Of a DNA stretch of 64,000 bases, positions 9,066 to 18,177 are shown piece by piece. Below the pieces are notes generated by a model that was given only the letters and a program-made list of their open reading frames with translations, ran no database searches and was not told the origin of the DNA. How positions within the stretch are numbered: position 1 is the stretch's first letter; each line of letters begins with the position of its first letter. The translations under genes and the position numbers were made by a program. This DNA is from Citrobacter amalonaticus (GTDB lineage: Bacteria > Pseudomonadota > Gammaproteobacteria > Enterobacterales > Enterobacteriaceae). The stretch is from contig NZ_PQMB01000008.1 in the NCBI RefSeq assembly GCF_002918555.1, positions 62,427 through 126,426 of the forward strand, given 5' to 3'.

Positions 9066-9080
9066 TGAAACGTCATTTCA
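9066..9080. promoter_or_regulatory. KdgR-like operator upstream of the aldolase gene
   Basis: TGAAA-CGTCA-TTTCA matches the KdgR half-sites TGAAA-N5-TTTCA. It lies 17 bases before the GTG start at 9098, which would block promoter clearance or translation when KdgR is bound. KdgR is the repressor of pectin and uronate catabolism. A second such site precedes the TRAP operon. Confidence 0.6.
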
Positions 9081-9097
9081 AATAAGGAGTCAACAAC

Positions 9098-9994
9098 GTG
9101 GCTGGTCAATCGCAATTTGCTGGCGTCTGGTGCCCTTCCATCACGCCAATGGATAATGATGGCAGGATCGATCTCAACGGTCTGAGCCAGCATCTCAAAC
9201 GCCTTACCGAAGCACAGATCGATGTGATTTTGCTGATGGGCAGCATTGGGGAATTTGCCTCTTTCACACTGGAAGAGCGGCTGCTGCTGATCCGTGAAGC
9301 GCGCACCATGAGCACGTTGAAAATGGTCGCCAACGTCTCTTCTACCTGTACCCAGGACGTATTGCAGATGGCGCAGGAGGCATATCGCGTCGGTTATGAT
9401 GCGGTAATGATTCTGCCGCCATACTACTACGGACAAACGCCAAAACAGCTCCTGAGCTACTTCCGCCATCTGGGGAAAACGCTTAGCGGTCAATGGTTCG
9501 TCTACAATTTTCCGGCGCGGACCGGCTGCGATCTGACGCCTGGGTTAGTCGCCACACTCGCCGCAGAATTCCCCCGTTTTGCCGGAATCAAAGATACCGT
9601 CGACTGCCAGTCCCATACTCGTAGCATGATCCAGCAAACACAAGCCGTCCGGCAGGATTTTGCCGTACTGTCCGGCTATGACGAGTATTACATTCCAAAT
9701 CTGCTGGCAGGTGGTGCGGGGATTATCTCCGGTTTGAATAACGTCATGCCGGAGCTGTTTGTCAGAGCACGCGAGGCGTTTAAGCAGGGTGATATGCAGG
9801 CATTGCAGAATATTCAGCAGAAAATCGGGACTTACATGTCCATCTACGCCATCGGCGAGGATTTTGTCACCACCATCAAAACCGTGGTGTCGCGCAAGTT
9901 TGGTTACTGCACCGGTGTGTCACGCAATGCGGGCGGTGCGTTAAGCGAGAATGAGTGTCGGACGATTGATGAAGTGTTTCTGGCCAAAGGCTAA
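9098..9994 (+). CDS. class I keto-acid aldolase/lyase of the DapA/NanA/YagE family
   Basis: 298-residue TIM-barrel aldolase or lyase of the dihydrodipicolinate synthase superfamily. Lys165 in AGIKDT is the Schiff-base lysine, Tyr136 in FVYNFP the proton relay, and GSIGE (48-52) takes the place of the family's carboxylate-binding GTTGE loop. The GTG start follows AAGGAG with eight bases spacing. It is not DapA itself. By family it could split 2-keto-3-deoxy sugar acids (like YagE/YjhH) or act as a keto-deoxy-glucarate dehydratase. A KdgR-like box lies at the promoter. E. coli has the 2-keto-3-deoxygluconate permease gene kdgT at this position, and a KdgR-linked TRAP transporter and KdgM porin lie nearby. 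I therefore favour a uronate-derived 2-keto-3-deoxy acid as substrate (inference). Confidence 0.8.
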   Translation: MAGQSQFAGVWCPSITPMDNDGRIDLNGLSQHLKRLTEAQIDVILLMGSIGEFASFTLEERLLLIREARTMSTLKMVANVSSTCTQDVLQMAQEAYRVGYDAVMILPPYYYGQTPKQLLSYFRHLGKTLSGQWFVYNFPARTGCDLTPGLVATLAAEFPRFAGIKDTVDCQSHTRSMIQQTQAVRQDFAVLSGYDEYYIPNLLAGGAGIISGLNNVMPELFVRAREAFKQGDMQALQNIQQKIGTYMSIYAIGEDFVTTIKTVVSRKFGYCTGVSRNAGGALSENECRTIDEVFLAKG

Positions 9995-9996
9995 AC

Positions 9997-10032
9997 GGTA
10001 AAGCCGGAGGGTGCAGACCATCCGGCTTTACC
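9997..10032. terminator. inverted repeat between the aldolase gene and sodA
   Basis: Perfect 12-base-pair repeat GGTAAAGCCGGA / TCCGGCTTTACC around a 12-base loop, directly after the aldolase stop. It lies between convergent genes and probably works as a bidirectional terminator. The GCCGGA...TCCGGC core also resembles a REP half. Confidence 0.5.
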
Positions 10033-10097
10033 ATACTTCGCATATCGATTGCCGCCGCCAGGCGGCTTCAGCCATACGGAGTCAGACTCACTCAAAC

Positions 10098-10718
10098 TTA
10101 TTTCTTTGCGGCAAAACGCGCTGCGGCTTCGTCCCAGTTCACGACGTTCCAGAACTCTTTGATGTAGTCCGGACGGCGGTTCTGGAATTTCAGGTAGTAA
10201 GCGTGTTCCCACACGTCCAGACCCACAATTGGGAAGCCGGAGGCGCCAGAGATGGCTTCACCCATCAGCGGGGAGTCCTGGTTAGCAGTAGAAACAACAG
10301 CCAGTTTATCGCCTTTCAGTACCAGCCACGCCCAGCCGGAGCCGAAACGGGTGGCAGCGGCTTTTTCGAATTCCGCTTTGAAGTTGTCTACGGAACCGAA
10401 GTCACGCTCGATAGCGGCTTTCAGGTCGCCCTGCAGGGTGGTGCCTTTTTTCAGGCCTTTCCAGAACAGACTGTGGTTAGCGTGGCCGCCCGCGTTGTTG
10501 CGCAGTACGGTTTTTTTATCCGCTGGCAGCTGATCCAGTTTGGTAATCAGCTCTTCAGCAGACAGATTAGCGAATTCCGGCAGACTTTCCAGCGCCGCAT
10601 TGGCGTTATTCACGTAAGTCTGGTGGTGTTTAGTATGGTGGATTTCCATCGTCTGCTTATCGAAGTGCGGTTCCAGTGCATCATAAGCGTACGGCAAGGA
10701 TGGCAGTGTATAACTCAT
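10098..10718 (-). CDS. sodA: manganese superoxide dismutase
   Basis: 206-residue cytosolic MnSOD, which converts superoxide to oxygen and hydrogen peroxide. The length equals E. coli SodA. The metal ligands are His27 ([12 protein letters not shown]), His in NHSLFWKGL, and the Asp and His in the signature DVWEHAYYL near 168-172. The ATG is preceded by GGAGAAG. A near-consensus Fur site lies about 75 bases upstream, consistent with the known iron control of sodA. The gene converges on the aldolase gene across a hairpin. Confidence 0.98.
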   Translation of the reverse strand: MSYTLPSLPYAYDALEPHFDKQTMEIHHTKHHQTYVNNANAALESLPEFANLSAEELITKLDQLPADKKTVLRNNAGGHANHSLFWKGLKKGTTLQGDLKAAIERDFGSVDNFKAEFEKAAATRFGSGWAWLVLKGDKLAVVSTANQDSPLMGEAISGASGFPIVGLDVWEHAYYLKFQNRRPDYIKEFWNVVNWDEAAARFAAKK

Positions 10719-10791
10719 ATTCTTCTCCAGTCGTGTCGGGCGACGCGTGTTAACGTCGCGTAAGCAATTGGTTCATTATAGTTAATTAAAT

Positions 10792-10810
10792 GATATTGAA
10801 AATGATTATC
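10792..10810. promoter_or_regulatory. Fur box upstream of sodA
   Basis: GATATTGAAAATGATTATC matches 16 of 19 positions of the Fur consensus GATAATGATAATCATTATC. It lies 74 bases upstream of the sodA start. Fur repression of sodA is established in E. coli. Confidence 0.75.
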
Positions 10811-10913
10811 AATGCCGTACTTTTTGTGTGGGTATATCTCCTCGCTTAATGACGTTTTTTACGCACCGATGACCTCCGGCGCACCCAGGTAAAGTCCGAG
10901 AAAGATCGTTATG

Positions 10914-10928
10914 TGAAACAGGGTTTCA
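10914..10928. promoter_or_regulatory. KdgR-like operator upstream of the TRAP operon
   Basis: TGAAAC-AGG-GTTTCA is a perfect palindrome matching the KdgR motif TGAAA-C-N3-G-TTTCA, 108 bases before the TRAP receptor start. It suggests derepression by 2-keto-3-deoxygluconate. No kdgR gene is in the window. Confidence 0.65.
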
Positions 10929-11036
10929 ATATCTTTATTTCGGTGCCAAATTTTGTCAGCGTTGGCAATATCAAGAAGGTTATTATTTCCTTACGCAATT
11001 AGATTCCTGGCAAATGATTACAATTGTGAGGGAATC

Positions 11037-12020
11037 ATGAAGCAACCTGGTCTTAAGCGTCTGGCTATATTGGCCTTTCTTTCCACACTCTCCTTTTTTT
11101 CCCACGGCGAAACCGTTTTGCGCCTGGCTTATGCTGAAAACAGCCAGCCGGTGAAGGATGCATTGCACTTCTTCGGGCAGCAGGTGGAAGAGAAAACGGG
11201 CGGCGATATCAAAGTACAGTATTTCCCGGATGGTCAACTTGGCGGTGAACGCGAGCTGGTCGAGCTGACGCAGGTCGGCGTCGTGGATATCACGAAGGTC
11301 TCATCCGGACTGATGGAGAGTTTTTCTCCCGCCTATGGCGTGTTCTCGCTGCCGTACCTGTTCGCCAGCGTAGAGGAATACTACGCGGTAATGGACAACC
11401 CTACGGTGATGGATCCCGTTTACCAGTCTACGTCGGCACAAGGCTTTGTGGGCGTCGGCTGGTACGACTCAGGGGCGCGTAACTTTTATATGAGTAAAGG
11501 GCCGATCAAAAGCATTGAAGATCTGCGAGGGAAAAAGATCCGCGTCATGCAGAGCGATACGGCAATTCAAACCCTCAAATTGCTTGGCGCTTCGCCTATC
11601 GCTATGGGCCAGGCTGAGGTTTACACCTCATTGCAGCAGGGCATTCTGGATGGCGCGGAGAATAACGAATTCGCCCTGACTATCGCCCGCCACGGTGAGG
11701 TCGCACGCTATTACACCTACGATATGCACACCCGCATTCCCGATATTTTGCTCATGAGCACGCTCACGCTGGAAAAACTGACGCCAGAGCAGCAGCGCAT
11801 CGTGAAGGCCGCTATCCAGGACTCCATCGAATATGAAAAAGCCGCATGGGACAAAGCCGTCGAAAAAACCCGGCTGGCGGCGGTGAAAGATTTTAACGTC
11901 GAATTTTTCGAGATCGATAAAAAACCTTTCCAGGAGGCGGTGCAACCTATCTACGAAAGCCTGAAGGCGAAACCGCAACTCTACGCGTTGTATCAACGGA
12001 TCCAGAACGCCAAAAACTAA
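11037..12020 (+). CDS. TRAP transporter solute receptor, DctP family
   Basis: Periplasmic substrate-binding subunit of a tripartite ATP-independent transporter, 327 residues. I start at ATG 11037, with GAGGG seven bases upstream, which gives a clear signal peptide (KRLAILAFLSTLSFF, cleavage near SHG). The mature part has the DctP signature region YFPDGQLGGERELVE and the long helix KKIRVMQSDT with the conserved Arg that grips the substrate carboxylate. It is followed by the small and large membrane subunits. KdgR-like and KdgM context suggest a uronate, keto-deoxy acid or short oligouronide as substrate. E. coli YiaO (diketogulonate) is a distant relative. Confidence 0.92.
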   Translation: MKQPGLKRLAILAFLSTLSFFSHGETVLRLAYAENSQPVKDALHFFGQQVEEKTGGDIKVQYFPDGQLGGERELVELTQVGVVDITKVSSGLMESFSPAYGVFSLPYLFASVEEYYAVMDNPTVMDPVYQSTSAQGFVGVGWYDSGARNFYMSKGPIKSIEDLRGKKIRVMQSDTAIQTLKLLGASPIAMGQAEVYTSLQQGILDGAENNEFALTIARHGEVARYYTYDMHTRIPDILLMSTLTLEKLTPEQQRIVKAAIQDSIEYEKAAWDKAVEKTRLAAVKDFNVEFFEIDKKPFQEAVQPIYESLKAKPQLYALYQRIQNAKN

Positions 12021-12038
12021 TCTGTACAGGAAACGAAG

Positions 12039-12554
12039 ATGAACACATTTAGAAAGGGACTTGATACGCTGCTCGGCGGCGTTTGCAGCCTGGTGCTGGC
12101 CATTATGGTCGGTATCGCCTGTTGGCAGGTTATCAGCCGGTATATCCTGGGCGTGCCCAGCACCATCACAGAAGAGACGTTGCGCTTTTTACTGGTCTGG
12201 GTTTCCATGCTGGGCATGGCCTATGTCGCTGGTCAAAAGCAGCATATCAGCCTCACCCTTCTGCTGGATAAAGTTTCTCCGGGGCTACGCGGCTGGTGGG
12301 ACATCATCCTGCAGGTCATTTTTATCGCGTTCTCCATTTGGGTTTTGATCATTGGCGGTCTCAAAATTTCTGCCATCTCCATGCTGCAAATTTCGCCTGC
12401 GCTGGGTATTCCGATGGGGAAAATTTACTATGCGCTTCCCTGCGCTGGCGTGCTGATCATCCTCTATAGCGTGCTGAATATCGTTGAATCGCTGAAAGCT
12501 ATCCGCTCCACAACGGATGCCTCTGAACCGACTCTGGAGAAATCACATGATTGA
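12039..12554 (+). CDS. TRAP transporter small membrane subunit, DctQ family
   Basis: 171-residue integral membrane protein with four predicted helices (near 14-36, 50-68, 90-110, 130-152), the usual DctQ topology. The family motif region CWQVISRYILGVPSTITEE lies after the first helix. It bridges receptor and permease in the Na+-driven TRAP complex. It begins 18 bases after the receptor gene, behind AGGAAACGAAG, and overlaps the large-subunit gene by eight bases. Confidence 0.92.
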   Translation: MNTFRKGLDTLLGGVCSLVLAIMVGIACWQVISRYILGVPSTITEETLRFLLVWVSMLGMAYVAGQKQHISLTLLLDKVSPGLRGWWDIILQVIFIAFSIWVLIIGGLKISAISMLQISPALGIPMGKIYYALPCAGVLIILYSVLNIVESLKAIRSTTDASEPTLEKSHD

Positions 12555-13854
12555 CCCGATTTTTGCATCCGGCACGCTCATTGCCGTGTTCGTTGTTTTA
12601 CTGGCGATGGGAGCCCCGATTGGAATCTGCATCGTAATCTCTTCTTTCAGTACGATGATGCTGGTGCTGCCGTTTGATATTTCCATGTTCGCCACCGCGC
12701 AGAAAATGTTCTCCAGCCTGGACAGCTTCGCCTTGCTGGCGGTTCCGTTCTTTGTGCTGTCTGGCGTGATCATGAACAGCGGGGGCATTGCCGCCAGGCT
12801 GGTCAATTTCGCCAAACTGTTTACCGGTAAATTGCCGGGTTCACTCTCCTATACCAACATCGTGGGTAATATGATGTTTGGCGCCATTTCCGGATCCGCC
12901 ATTGCCGCCTCGACGTCGATTGGCGGCGTGATGGTGCCAATGAGCGCACGCGAAGGTTATGACCGCAGTTTTGCCGCAGCGGTGAATATCGCCTCCGCAC
13001 CGACCGGGATGCTCATTCCGCCAACGACGGCCTTTATTCTGTATGCGCTGGCAAGCGGAGGCACGTCCATTGCGGCGCTGTTCGCGGGTGGTCTGGTCGC
13101 AGGGGTGCTTTGGGGCGTGGGATGCATGCTGGTTACGCTGGTCGTCGCGAAACGTCGCAACTATCGCGTCTTTTTCTCTGTACAAAAAGGCATGGCGTTA
13201 AAAGTCGCCATCGAGGCGGTTCCCAGCCTGCTGCTGATTGTGATTATCGTGGGGGGAATTGTTCAGGGGATTTTCACCGCGATTGAAGCCTCCGCCATCG
13301 CCGTGGTCTATACGCTTCTGTTAACCATGGTGTTTTACCGTACGCTGAAAATCAAAGACCTGCCGTCTATTCTTCTGCAAACGGTGATCATGACTGGCAT
13401 TATTATGTTCCTGCTGGCCACCTCTTCGGCAATGTCTTTCTCCATGTCGATAACTAATATCCCGGCAGCGTTAAGCGATATGATCCTCAGTATTTCCGCC
13501 AATAAGTTGGTCATTTTACTGGTGATCACCGTGTTCTTACTGATCATCGGCGCGTTCATGGATATCGGCCCTGCGATTCTGATTTTTACCCCGATTCTGC
13601 TGCCGATTATGACCAAACTGGGCGTCGATCCCATCCACTTTGGCATTATCATGATCTATAACCTGGCGATTGGCACCATTACGCCCCCCGTCGGCAGCGG
13701 TTTATACGTCGGGGCCAGCGTAGGGAAGGTAAAAGTTGAAGAAGTCATTAAACCATTAATTCCATTTTATGGTGCGATAATAGGGGTACTTTTATTAATC
13801 ACCTATATTCCGGAACTGACGTTATTCTTACCACGACTGCTGGGTGTCATGTAA
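12547..13854 (+). CDS. TRAP transporter large membrane subunit, DctM family
   Basis: 435-residue multi-helix permease of the ion transporter superfamily and the catalytic Na+/solute channel of the complex. Typical DctM stretches are visible: VPFFVLSGVIMNSGG, FGAISGSAIAASTSIGGVM, APTGMLIPPT and the second half repeat GTITPPVGSGLYV, including the re-entrant hairpins. I start at ATG 12547, overlapping the DctQ stop, with GGAG eight bases upstream. The reading frame upstream (to 12517) lies inside DctQ and has no ribosome site. A short hairpin follows the stop. Confidence 0.93.
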   Translation: MIDPIFASGTLIAVFVVLLAMGAPIGICIVISSFSTMMLVLPFDISMFATAQKMFSSLDSFALLAVPFFVLSGVIMNSGGIAARLVNFAKLFTGKLPGSLSYTNIVGNMMFGAISGSAIAASTSIGGVMVPMSAREGYDRSFAAAVNIASAPTGMLIPPTTAFILYALASGGTSIAALFAGGLVAGVLWGVGCMLVTLVVAKRRNYRVFFSVQKGMALKVAIEAVPSLLLIVIIVGGIVQGIFTAIEASAIAVVYTLLLTMVFYRTLKIKDLPSILLQTVIMTGIIMFLLATSSAMSFSMSITNIPAALSDMILSISANKLVILLVITVFLLIIGAFMDIGPAILIFTPILLPIMTKLGVDPIHFGIIMIYNLAIGTITPPVGSGLYVGASVGKVKVEEVIKPLIPFYGAIIGVLLLITYIPELTLFLPRLLGVM

Positions 13855-13859
13855 CAGCG

Positions 13860-13884
13860 AAGCCCCCATATAAGCTGGGGGCTT
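13860..13884 (+). terminator. hairpin after the TRAP operon
   Basis: Eight-base-pair stem AAGCCCCC / GGGGGCTT with a nine-base loop, five bases after the DctM stop. No T-tract follows, so it may be a weak or Rho-assisted terminator. Confidence 0.5.
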
Positions 13885-13910
13885 AGAGATAGCCCTGATG
13901 GACCGCAAAC

Positions 13911-13939
13911 AAAAAAATGGTTACCTGTACGGGTAACCA
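13911..13939 (-). terminator. Rho-independent terminator of the kdgM-like gene
   Basis: Stem TGGTTACC / GGTAACCA with a six-base loop, followed on the minus strand by seven Ts. It lies 63 bases past the porin stop. Confidence 0.8.
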
Positions 13940-14002
13940 AAATAGGGAATATTTTTATATTCCTGCAACTTGAATTATTCAGGGAATCATCAAGGATTTT
14001 TA

Positions 14003-14674
14003 TCAGAACGTGTAACCGACACCAACGCGGAAACGGGTTTGTCGCTCATCGCTGTTGCTGCTGACAGAAACATTCCCTACTTCAACGAACGGAGACCACT
14101 GGTCAATGATATACGCCGTTCTGAAGTTATATTCATAGTTGTCTTTCCCACCGTCATACAATTTATATTTGTCGGCTTTCTTATAAATACCTTCAATAGT
14201 CCAGTCAAAATTATTCCACTTATACCCTGCCCAGGCGTCCATACGATTTATCGTATCGTCATCACGCACATCAGAAGAGCGACGAACGTATTCAAAGCGG
14301 TAACGAGCGCCCACCCACCAGCTCTCGTTTAATGTCCAGGTCGCGCGGAAATACGGTTTATAGGTAGAGTAACCATCTCCCGTTTCCAGCACAAAACCCG
14401 GCTGCCACGCGACGTTGCCGGTAGTGAACTGATAGCTGGCGGTGTATTCGTTGCCCTGAACCTCCAGATCATTAAACGCTTTACTGGTATCATCACCACC
14501 GGATTTAGAAATGGCCTCAATAGCAAAACCGAAGCCGTTTGCAAAACGATGAGAGATATAAGCACGATCATAATTTGCTTTACTGTCATCAAGATATTCA
14601 TGACGAACATCGACATATACTGCGTGCGCACTTGTTACCATAAGAGGTAATAGTAAGAAAAGAGATTTTCTCAT
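14003..14674 (-). CDS. KdgM/NanC-family oligouronide porin
   Basis: 223-residue outer-membrane porin. It has a signal peptide (MRKSLFLLLPLMVTSAHA) and a mature part of alternating amphipathic strands ending in Phe (RVGVGYTF), the typical monomeric 12-strand KdgM barrel. The opening VDVRHEYLDDSKANYDRAYIS, rich in charged residues, is characteristic of the family. KdgM and NanC admit acidic oligosaccharides such as oligogalacturonate or sialic acid. I chose the ATG at 14674. Starting at the ATG four codons upstream would put polar residues before the signal sequence. The gene converges on the TRAP operon, and the two probably form one uptake route. Confidence 0.88.
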   Translation of the reverse strand: MRKSLFLLLPLMVTSAHAVYVDVRHEYLDDSKANYDRAYISHRFANGFGFAIEAISKSGGDDTSKAFNDLEVQGNEYTASYQFTTGNVAWQPGFVLETGDGYSTYKPYFRATWTLNESWWVGARYRFEYVRRSSDVRDDDTINRMDAWAGYKWNNFDWTIEGIYKKADKYKLYDGGKDNYEYNFRTAYIIDQWSPFVEVGNVSVSSNSDERQTRFRVGVGYTF

Positions 14675-15308
14675 AGCAAGGTCCATTTGATTAAAATTTA
14701 AAACGCTATTTTATTAAAACTACGGCAACAGTAATACGCAATTTATTTTTTCAAAACAATATAAATAAACAGCTTTAACTTAAATTTGAGAGTGTGTTCA
14801 AAAAGCAAAATAAAATAAATGAAATTTATATTCGCAACAAAATAAATAGCGCCCTGAAATATAAACATGTTTTATATGAGGATATTCTTATGATTATATC
14901 ACTTTGATTTTCATTATTTATTTTCTTTTATTAACCATGTGAATATAAAAATCAAATTCAAATAAACATTATATATACGGATTTTCGAGGGGGTAAAGTG
15001 CTTTTATTTTCAAGGATGTGATCTCACTCGTATCTATCTTTGCATTATTGCCAGCTAATAAGTCTCATGTCTTTATTATTAAGGTATTAAAGGTATTTCT
15101 TACTCATCAGTATTTTATCGCAGCAAAGTGAATTATAGCGTCTGTTTCGACATTTTTAAAACGTGACCTTAATCACCTCATTAACGCGCTGATTGCCAGT
15201 GAAAGAGAAATGACGGCAATCATTAAAAGGTTATGCTGCTGGACAATTTTTAAACTCCTTACGTTGGACAGGTAAAACCGACCATAAAAACAATGAGGAT
15301 ATGACGTG
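14675..15308. promoter_or_regulatory. 634-base AT-rich control region between kdgM-like porin and rhaT
   Basis: No convincing reading frame is present. Near the porin, AT-rich DNA contains the palindrome-like TATAAACATGTTTTATA (14860-14876), which resembles a degenerate KdgR site. The centre holds a RhaS/CRP-like array (15017-15084). About 225 bases separate that array from the rhaT start, so a long rhaT leader, or a second promoter closer to the gene, is implied. Confidence 0.5.
15017..15084 (+). promoter_or_regulatory. predicted CRP half-site and RhaS sites of the rhaT promoter
   Basis: TATCTTTGCATTATTGC (15035-15051) matches 14 of 17 bases of the upstream RhaS half-site of rhaBAD at 18370-18386. 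A second, weaker half begins at 15068 after a 16-base gap. TGTGA at 15017 stands exactly 18 bases before the first half, as at rhaBAD, but the downstream CRP half is degenerate. Confidence 0.55.
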
Positions 15309-16343
15309 ATGAGTAACGCGATTACGATGGGTATTTTTTGGCATTTTATAGGTGCGGCCAGTGCAGCCTGTTTCTATGCCCCGTTCAAGCAGGTTAAACA
15401 GTGGTCATGGGAAACGATGTGGTCGGTTGGCGGGATTGTCTCCTGGCTCATCCTGCCGTGGACCATCAGCGCCATGCTGTTACCCGATTTCTGGGCCTAC
15501 TACAGTTCCTTTAACCTTTCGACTCTGCTCCCTGTTTTCCTGTTCGGCGCCATGTGGGGCATCGGGAACATTAACTATGGCCTGACCATGCGCTATCTTG
15601 GCATGTCGATGGGGATCGGGATCGCCATCGGCATTACGCTGATTGTCGGCACGCTGATGACGCCGATCATTAACGGCAATTTTGATGTGCTCATCAACAC
15701 CGAAGGCGGACGGATGACCCTGCTGGGCGTGCTGGTCGCGCTGATTGGCGTGGGCATTGTTACCCGTGCGGGTCAGTTAAAAGAACGCAAAATGGGCATC
15801 AAAGCGGAAGAGTTCAACCTGAAAAAAGGGCTGGTTCTGGCGGTCATGTGCGGGATCTTCTCTGCCGGGATGTCATTTGCGATGAATGCTGCTAAACCAA
15901 TGCACGATGCCGCCGCCGCGTTGGGCGTCGATCCGCTGTATGTCGCCCTGCCAAGCTACGTAGTCATCATGGGCGGTGGTGCGGTGATCAATCTGGGATA
16001 CTGCTTCATTCGTCTGGCAAAAATGAAAAACCTGTCAGTAAAGGCCGACTTCTCTTTAGCAAAACCGCTGATTATCAGCAATATCCTGTTTTCTGCGCTT
16101 GCTGGCCTGATGTGGTATCTCCAGTTCTTCTTTTACGCCTGGGGCCATGCCAAAATTCCGGCGCAGTATGATTACATCAGCTGGATGCTGCACATGAGCT
16201 TTTACGTGCTGTGTGGCGGGATTGTCGGTCTGGTGCTGAAAGAGTGGAAGAACGCGGGCCGTCGTCCAGTGAGCGTGCTGAGTCTGGGCTGCGTGGTGAT
16301 TATCATCGCCGCCAACATCGTCGGCATGGGAATGGCAAGCTAG
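15309..16343 (+). CDS. rhaT: L-rhamnose/H+ symporter
   Basis: 344-residue inner-membrane permease with ten predicted helices that imports L-rhamnose and L-lyxose with protons. The sequence follows E. coli RhaT closely ([44 protein letters not shown]). I use ATG 15309; a GTG one codon upstream is not needed, and GAGG lies nine bases before the ATG. The stop overlaps the rhaR stop by four bases in convergent arrangement, as in E. coli. A RhaS-type site lies far upstream. Confidence 0.97.
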   Translation: MSNAITMGIFWHFIGAASAACFYAPFKQVKQWSWETMWSVGGIVSWLILPWTISAMLLPDFWAYYSSFNLSTLLPVFLFGAMWGIGNINYGLTMRYLGMSMGIGIAIGITLIVGTLMTPIINGNFDVLINTEGGRMTLLGVLVALIGVGIVTRAGQLKERKMGIKAEEFNLKKGLVLAVMCGIFSAGMSFAMNAAKPMHDAAAALGVDPLYVALPSYVVIMGGGAVINLGYCFIRLAKMKNLSVKADFSLAKPLIISNILFSALAGLMWYLQFFFYAWGHAKIPAQYDYISWMLHMSFYVLCGGIVGLVLKEWKNAGRRPVSVLSLGCVVIIIAANIVGMGMAS

Positions 16344-17188
16344 TCGCTTTGCGTACTGAGATGACGCCACTGACTGGGCGTCATCCCGGTTTCCCGGGTG
16401 AAGACCACCGAAAAGTAGTTACTGTCCTCAAATCCACACTGCATTGAAATCTCGCTGATCATCAACCGGCTATGTTGCAGCAAGTATTGCGCATGGCAGA
16501 CCCGCACCTGGCGGAGATACTGATTAATCGTCATGCCGGTCTGACTGCGAAACTGCTGGCGCAGCACCCGCTCGCTACACGCCTCCTGCTCACAAAAATT
16601 ATCCAGCGAAAACGGGCGCTCCAGGCTGTTCGCCAGGGCGGTAATCAGCTTGTCCAGCAATGTTTCACTGGAGGTAGCCGGAAGATTATCGATGGCATAG
16701 CGATGGCGCTTTAGGGTCATCACCAGCTGGCCAAACAGCAGCTCCGCCATACCAAAGGCCAGCGGATCGCGATGTGTGCTTTCATGCTCAAGCTGACCAA
16801 TAACCTGTCGCGCCTGCGCCATTCCCTGGCTCCCCAGCCGCCAGTGCGGATGGCGCTCGCTGCCGTTAAAGCCGGGGATCGTCTCATCCCAGCAGAGATT
16901 CAGCTTCAGCCGCTCCGGGCAGTAAATGACGTTCTGGAGAACCAGATCGTTAACAGAAGTGTAGGAATGTTTATCCTCCGCACGGATATAAAACAGATCG
17001 CCGCGGGTAATGCGATAAGGTCGGTCGTTGAGCACATGCAAACCGTTGCCGCGCCAGACCAGCACCAGTTCGCAAAAATCATGAGTATGTTCGGCAAAGA
17101 CGTTTTGCGGATAGCGATCCGCCACCGCAACGGCCTGATTGTCATCCGCAAAAAAGTCTTTTTTCAGAAGGATTAACTGATTTGCCAC
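16340..17188 (-). CDS. rhaR: AraC-family activator of rhaSR
   Basis: 282-residue rhamnose-responsive activator. The N-terminal cupin domain ([28 protein letters not shown]) binds L-rhamnose. The C-terminal pair of helix-turn-helix motifs ([21 protein letters not shown] and [20 protein letters not shown]) binds DNA. The start is GTG, with GAGGTG just upstream. RhaR activates the rhaSR promoter, and RhaS then activates rhaBAD and rhaT. It is transcribed after rhaS, with a REP-like repeat between the two. Confidence 0.96.
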   Translation of the reverse strand: MANQLILLKKDFFADDNQAVAVADRYPQNVFAEHTHDFCELVLVWRGNGLHVLNDRPYRITRGDLFYIRAEDKHSYTSVNDLVLQNVIYCPERLKLNLCWDETIPGFNGSERHPHWRLGSQGMAQARQVIGQLEHESTHRDPLAFGMAELLFGQLVMTLKRHRYAIDNLPATSSETLLDKLITALANSLERPFSLDNFCEQEACSERVLRQQFRSQTGMTINQYLRQVRVCHAQYLLQHSRLMISEISMQCGFEDSNYFSVVFTRETGMTPSQWRHLSTQSD

Positions 17189-17211
17189 CGCAGCACCTCA
17201 ACCTGAACGCT

Positions 17212-17284
17212 TGCCGGATGGCACTATGTCTATCCCGCCTACGGATCGTCACCACAGGTCGAATAAACGTAGTGCCATCCGGCA
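17212..17284. repeat. REP-like inverted repeat between rhaS and rhaR
   Basis: TGCCGGATGGCACTA (17212-17226) and its exact reverse complement (17270-17284) flank 43 bases. The GCCGGATGGC core is the REP signature. It may form a large hairpin within the rhaSR transcript and lower rhaR expression. Confidence 0.75.
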
Positions 17285-17340
17285 CTTAAAGAACATCATT
17301 ATCGGAAAACTGACGAAGAAAAACGTTGATATCATTCGCG

Positions 17341-18177
17341 TTACTGGAGCAACGCATCGCGCCCCTGGCGAATATCGCGCGGCGACCAGTCAAACTCGCG
17401 GCGAAAAAGCGTAGAAAAATGGTTACTGTCGCCAAAACCGCAGCGATAAGCGATATCCGTGACGCTTTCATCACTATGGCGCAATAAATGGCGAGCTTTG
17501 ACTAAGCGCAGACGGTTGAGGTAACGCTGCGGCGTCATACCTGTCTGCTGTTTTAACTGCCGATGCAGAGTACGCAGAGAGAGCGAGAACTGGTCTGCCA
17601 CCGACTCCCAGTACACCTCTTCGGCAAAATGATCCTCCAGCCAGGCCAGCAGCTGATTGAGCCGCGCATCATGATCCGTCGCGCCTTCAATCAGGCTGCC
17701 TCGGCGTAACAGCACCAGTAGCTGCATAAACAGGATCTCACGGTTCGCCACCGCTGGCAGATCAAGCTCTTCATCAATTTGCTCCATTTGCGCCACCAGC
17801 TGGCGCACCTGCTGCAACGTACTCTGATTGACGCGCCAGTGGGACGGGTACTGCCCGTTCTGTTCCTGCGGCAACAGCTGGCTCAACCCCGCAAGAAACT
17901 GAAATGCATCTGGCGAACGGTAGAGCACGTTGGTCAGACAGAGATTGTCAGTATGTTCATACAAGTGCCGGTCATGATCGCGTACAAAACACACCGTACC
18001 CCCGCTGATGGTATACGGCTGGCCGTTAAACACATGAATGCCGGTACCATGTTCAACAATCACAATCTCATGGAAATCATGATGATGTTCAGGGAAAGCA
18101 GGCTGAGGCAGCCGGGGTTCAATGGCCACAGACGCTTTACCTGATGGAAAAAAATCCACGCTATGCAGTACGGTCAT
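17341..18177 (-). CDS. rhaS: AraC-family activator of rhaBAD and rhaT
   Basis: 278-residue rhamnose-dependent activator, the same length as in E. coli. It has an N-terminal cupin ([19 protein letters not shown]) and C-terminal DNA-binding helices ([45 protein letters not shown]). It is divergent from rhaB across 299 bases that contain recognisable RhaS half-sites and a CRP site. The ATG has GAAGGAAG upstream. Confidence 0.97.
   Translation of the reverse strand: MTVLHSVDFFPSGKASVAIEPRLPQPAFPEHHHDFHEIVIVEHGTGIHVFNGQPYTISGGTVCFVRDHDRHLYEHTDNLCLTNVLYRSPDAFQFLAGLSQLLPQEQNGQYPSHWRVNQSTLQQVRQLVAQMEQIDEELDLPAVANREILFMQLLVLLRRGSLIEGATDHDARLNQLLAWLEDHFAEEVYWESVADQFSLSLRTLHRQLKQQTGMTPQRYLNRLRLVKARHLLRHSDESVTDIAYRCGFGDSNHFSTLFRREFDWSPRDIRQGRDALLQ

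Larger units (their letters stand above)
10719..11036. promoter_or_regulatory. divergent control region of sodA and the TRAP operon
   Basis: These 318 bases hold no gene. The sodA-proximal half contains the Fur box. The TRAP-proximal half contains a perfect KdgR-like palindrome (10914-10928). An in-frame extension of the TRAP receptor gene to 10953 is possible, but it lacks a ribosome site and would hide the signal peptide. Confidence 0.6.

Noticed and set aside
10011-10763. 250-residue frame opposite sodA
   Set aside because: It mirrors a highly conserved gene, has no ribosome site and no protein-like domain; it is a shadow.
15017-15032. Complete CRP site upstream of rhaT
   Set aside because: Only the left half TGTGA is intact; the right half TCGTA departs from TCACA, so I report it only as a half-site.
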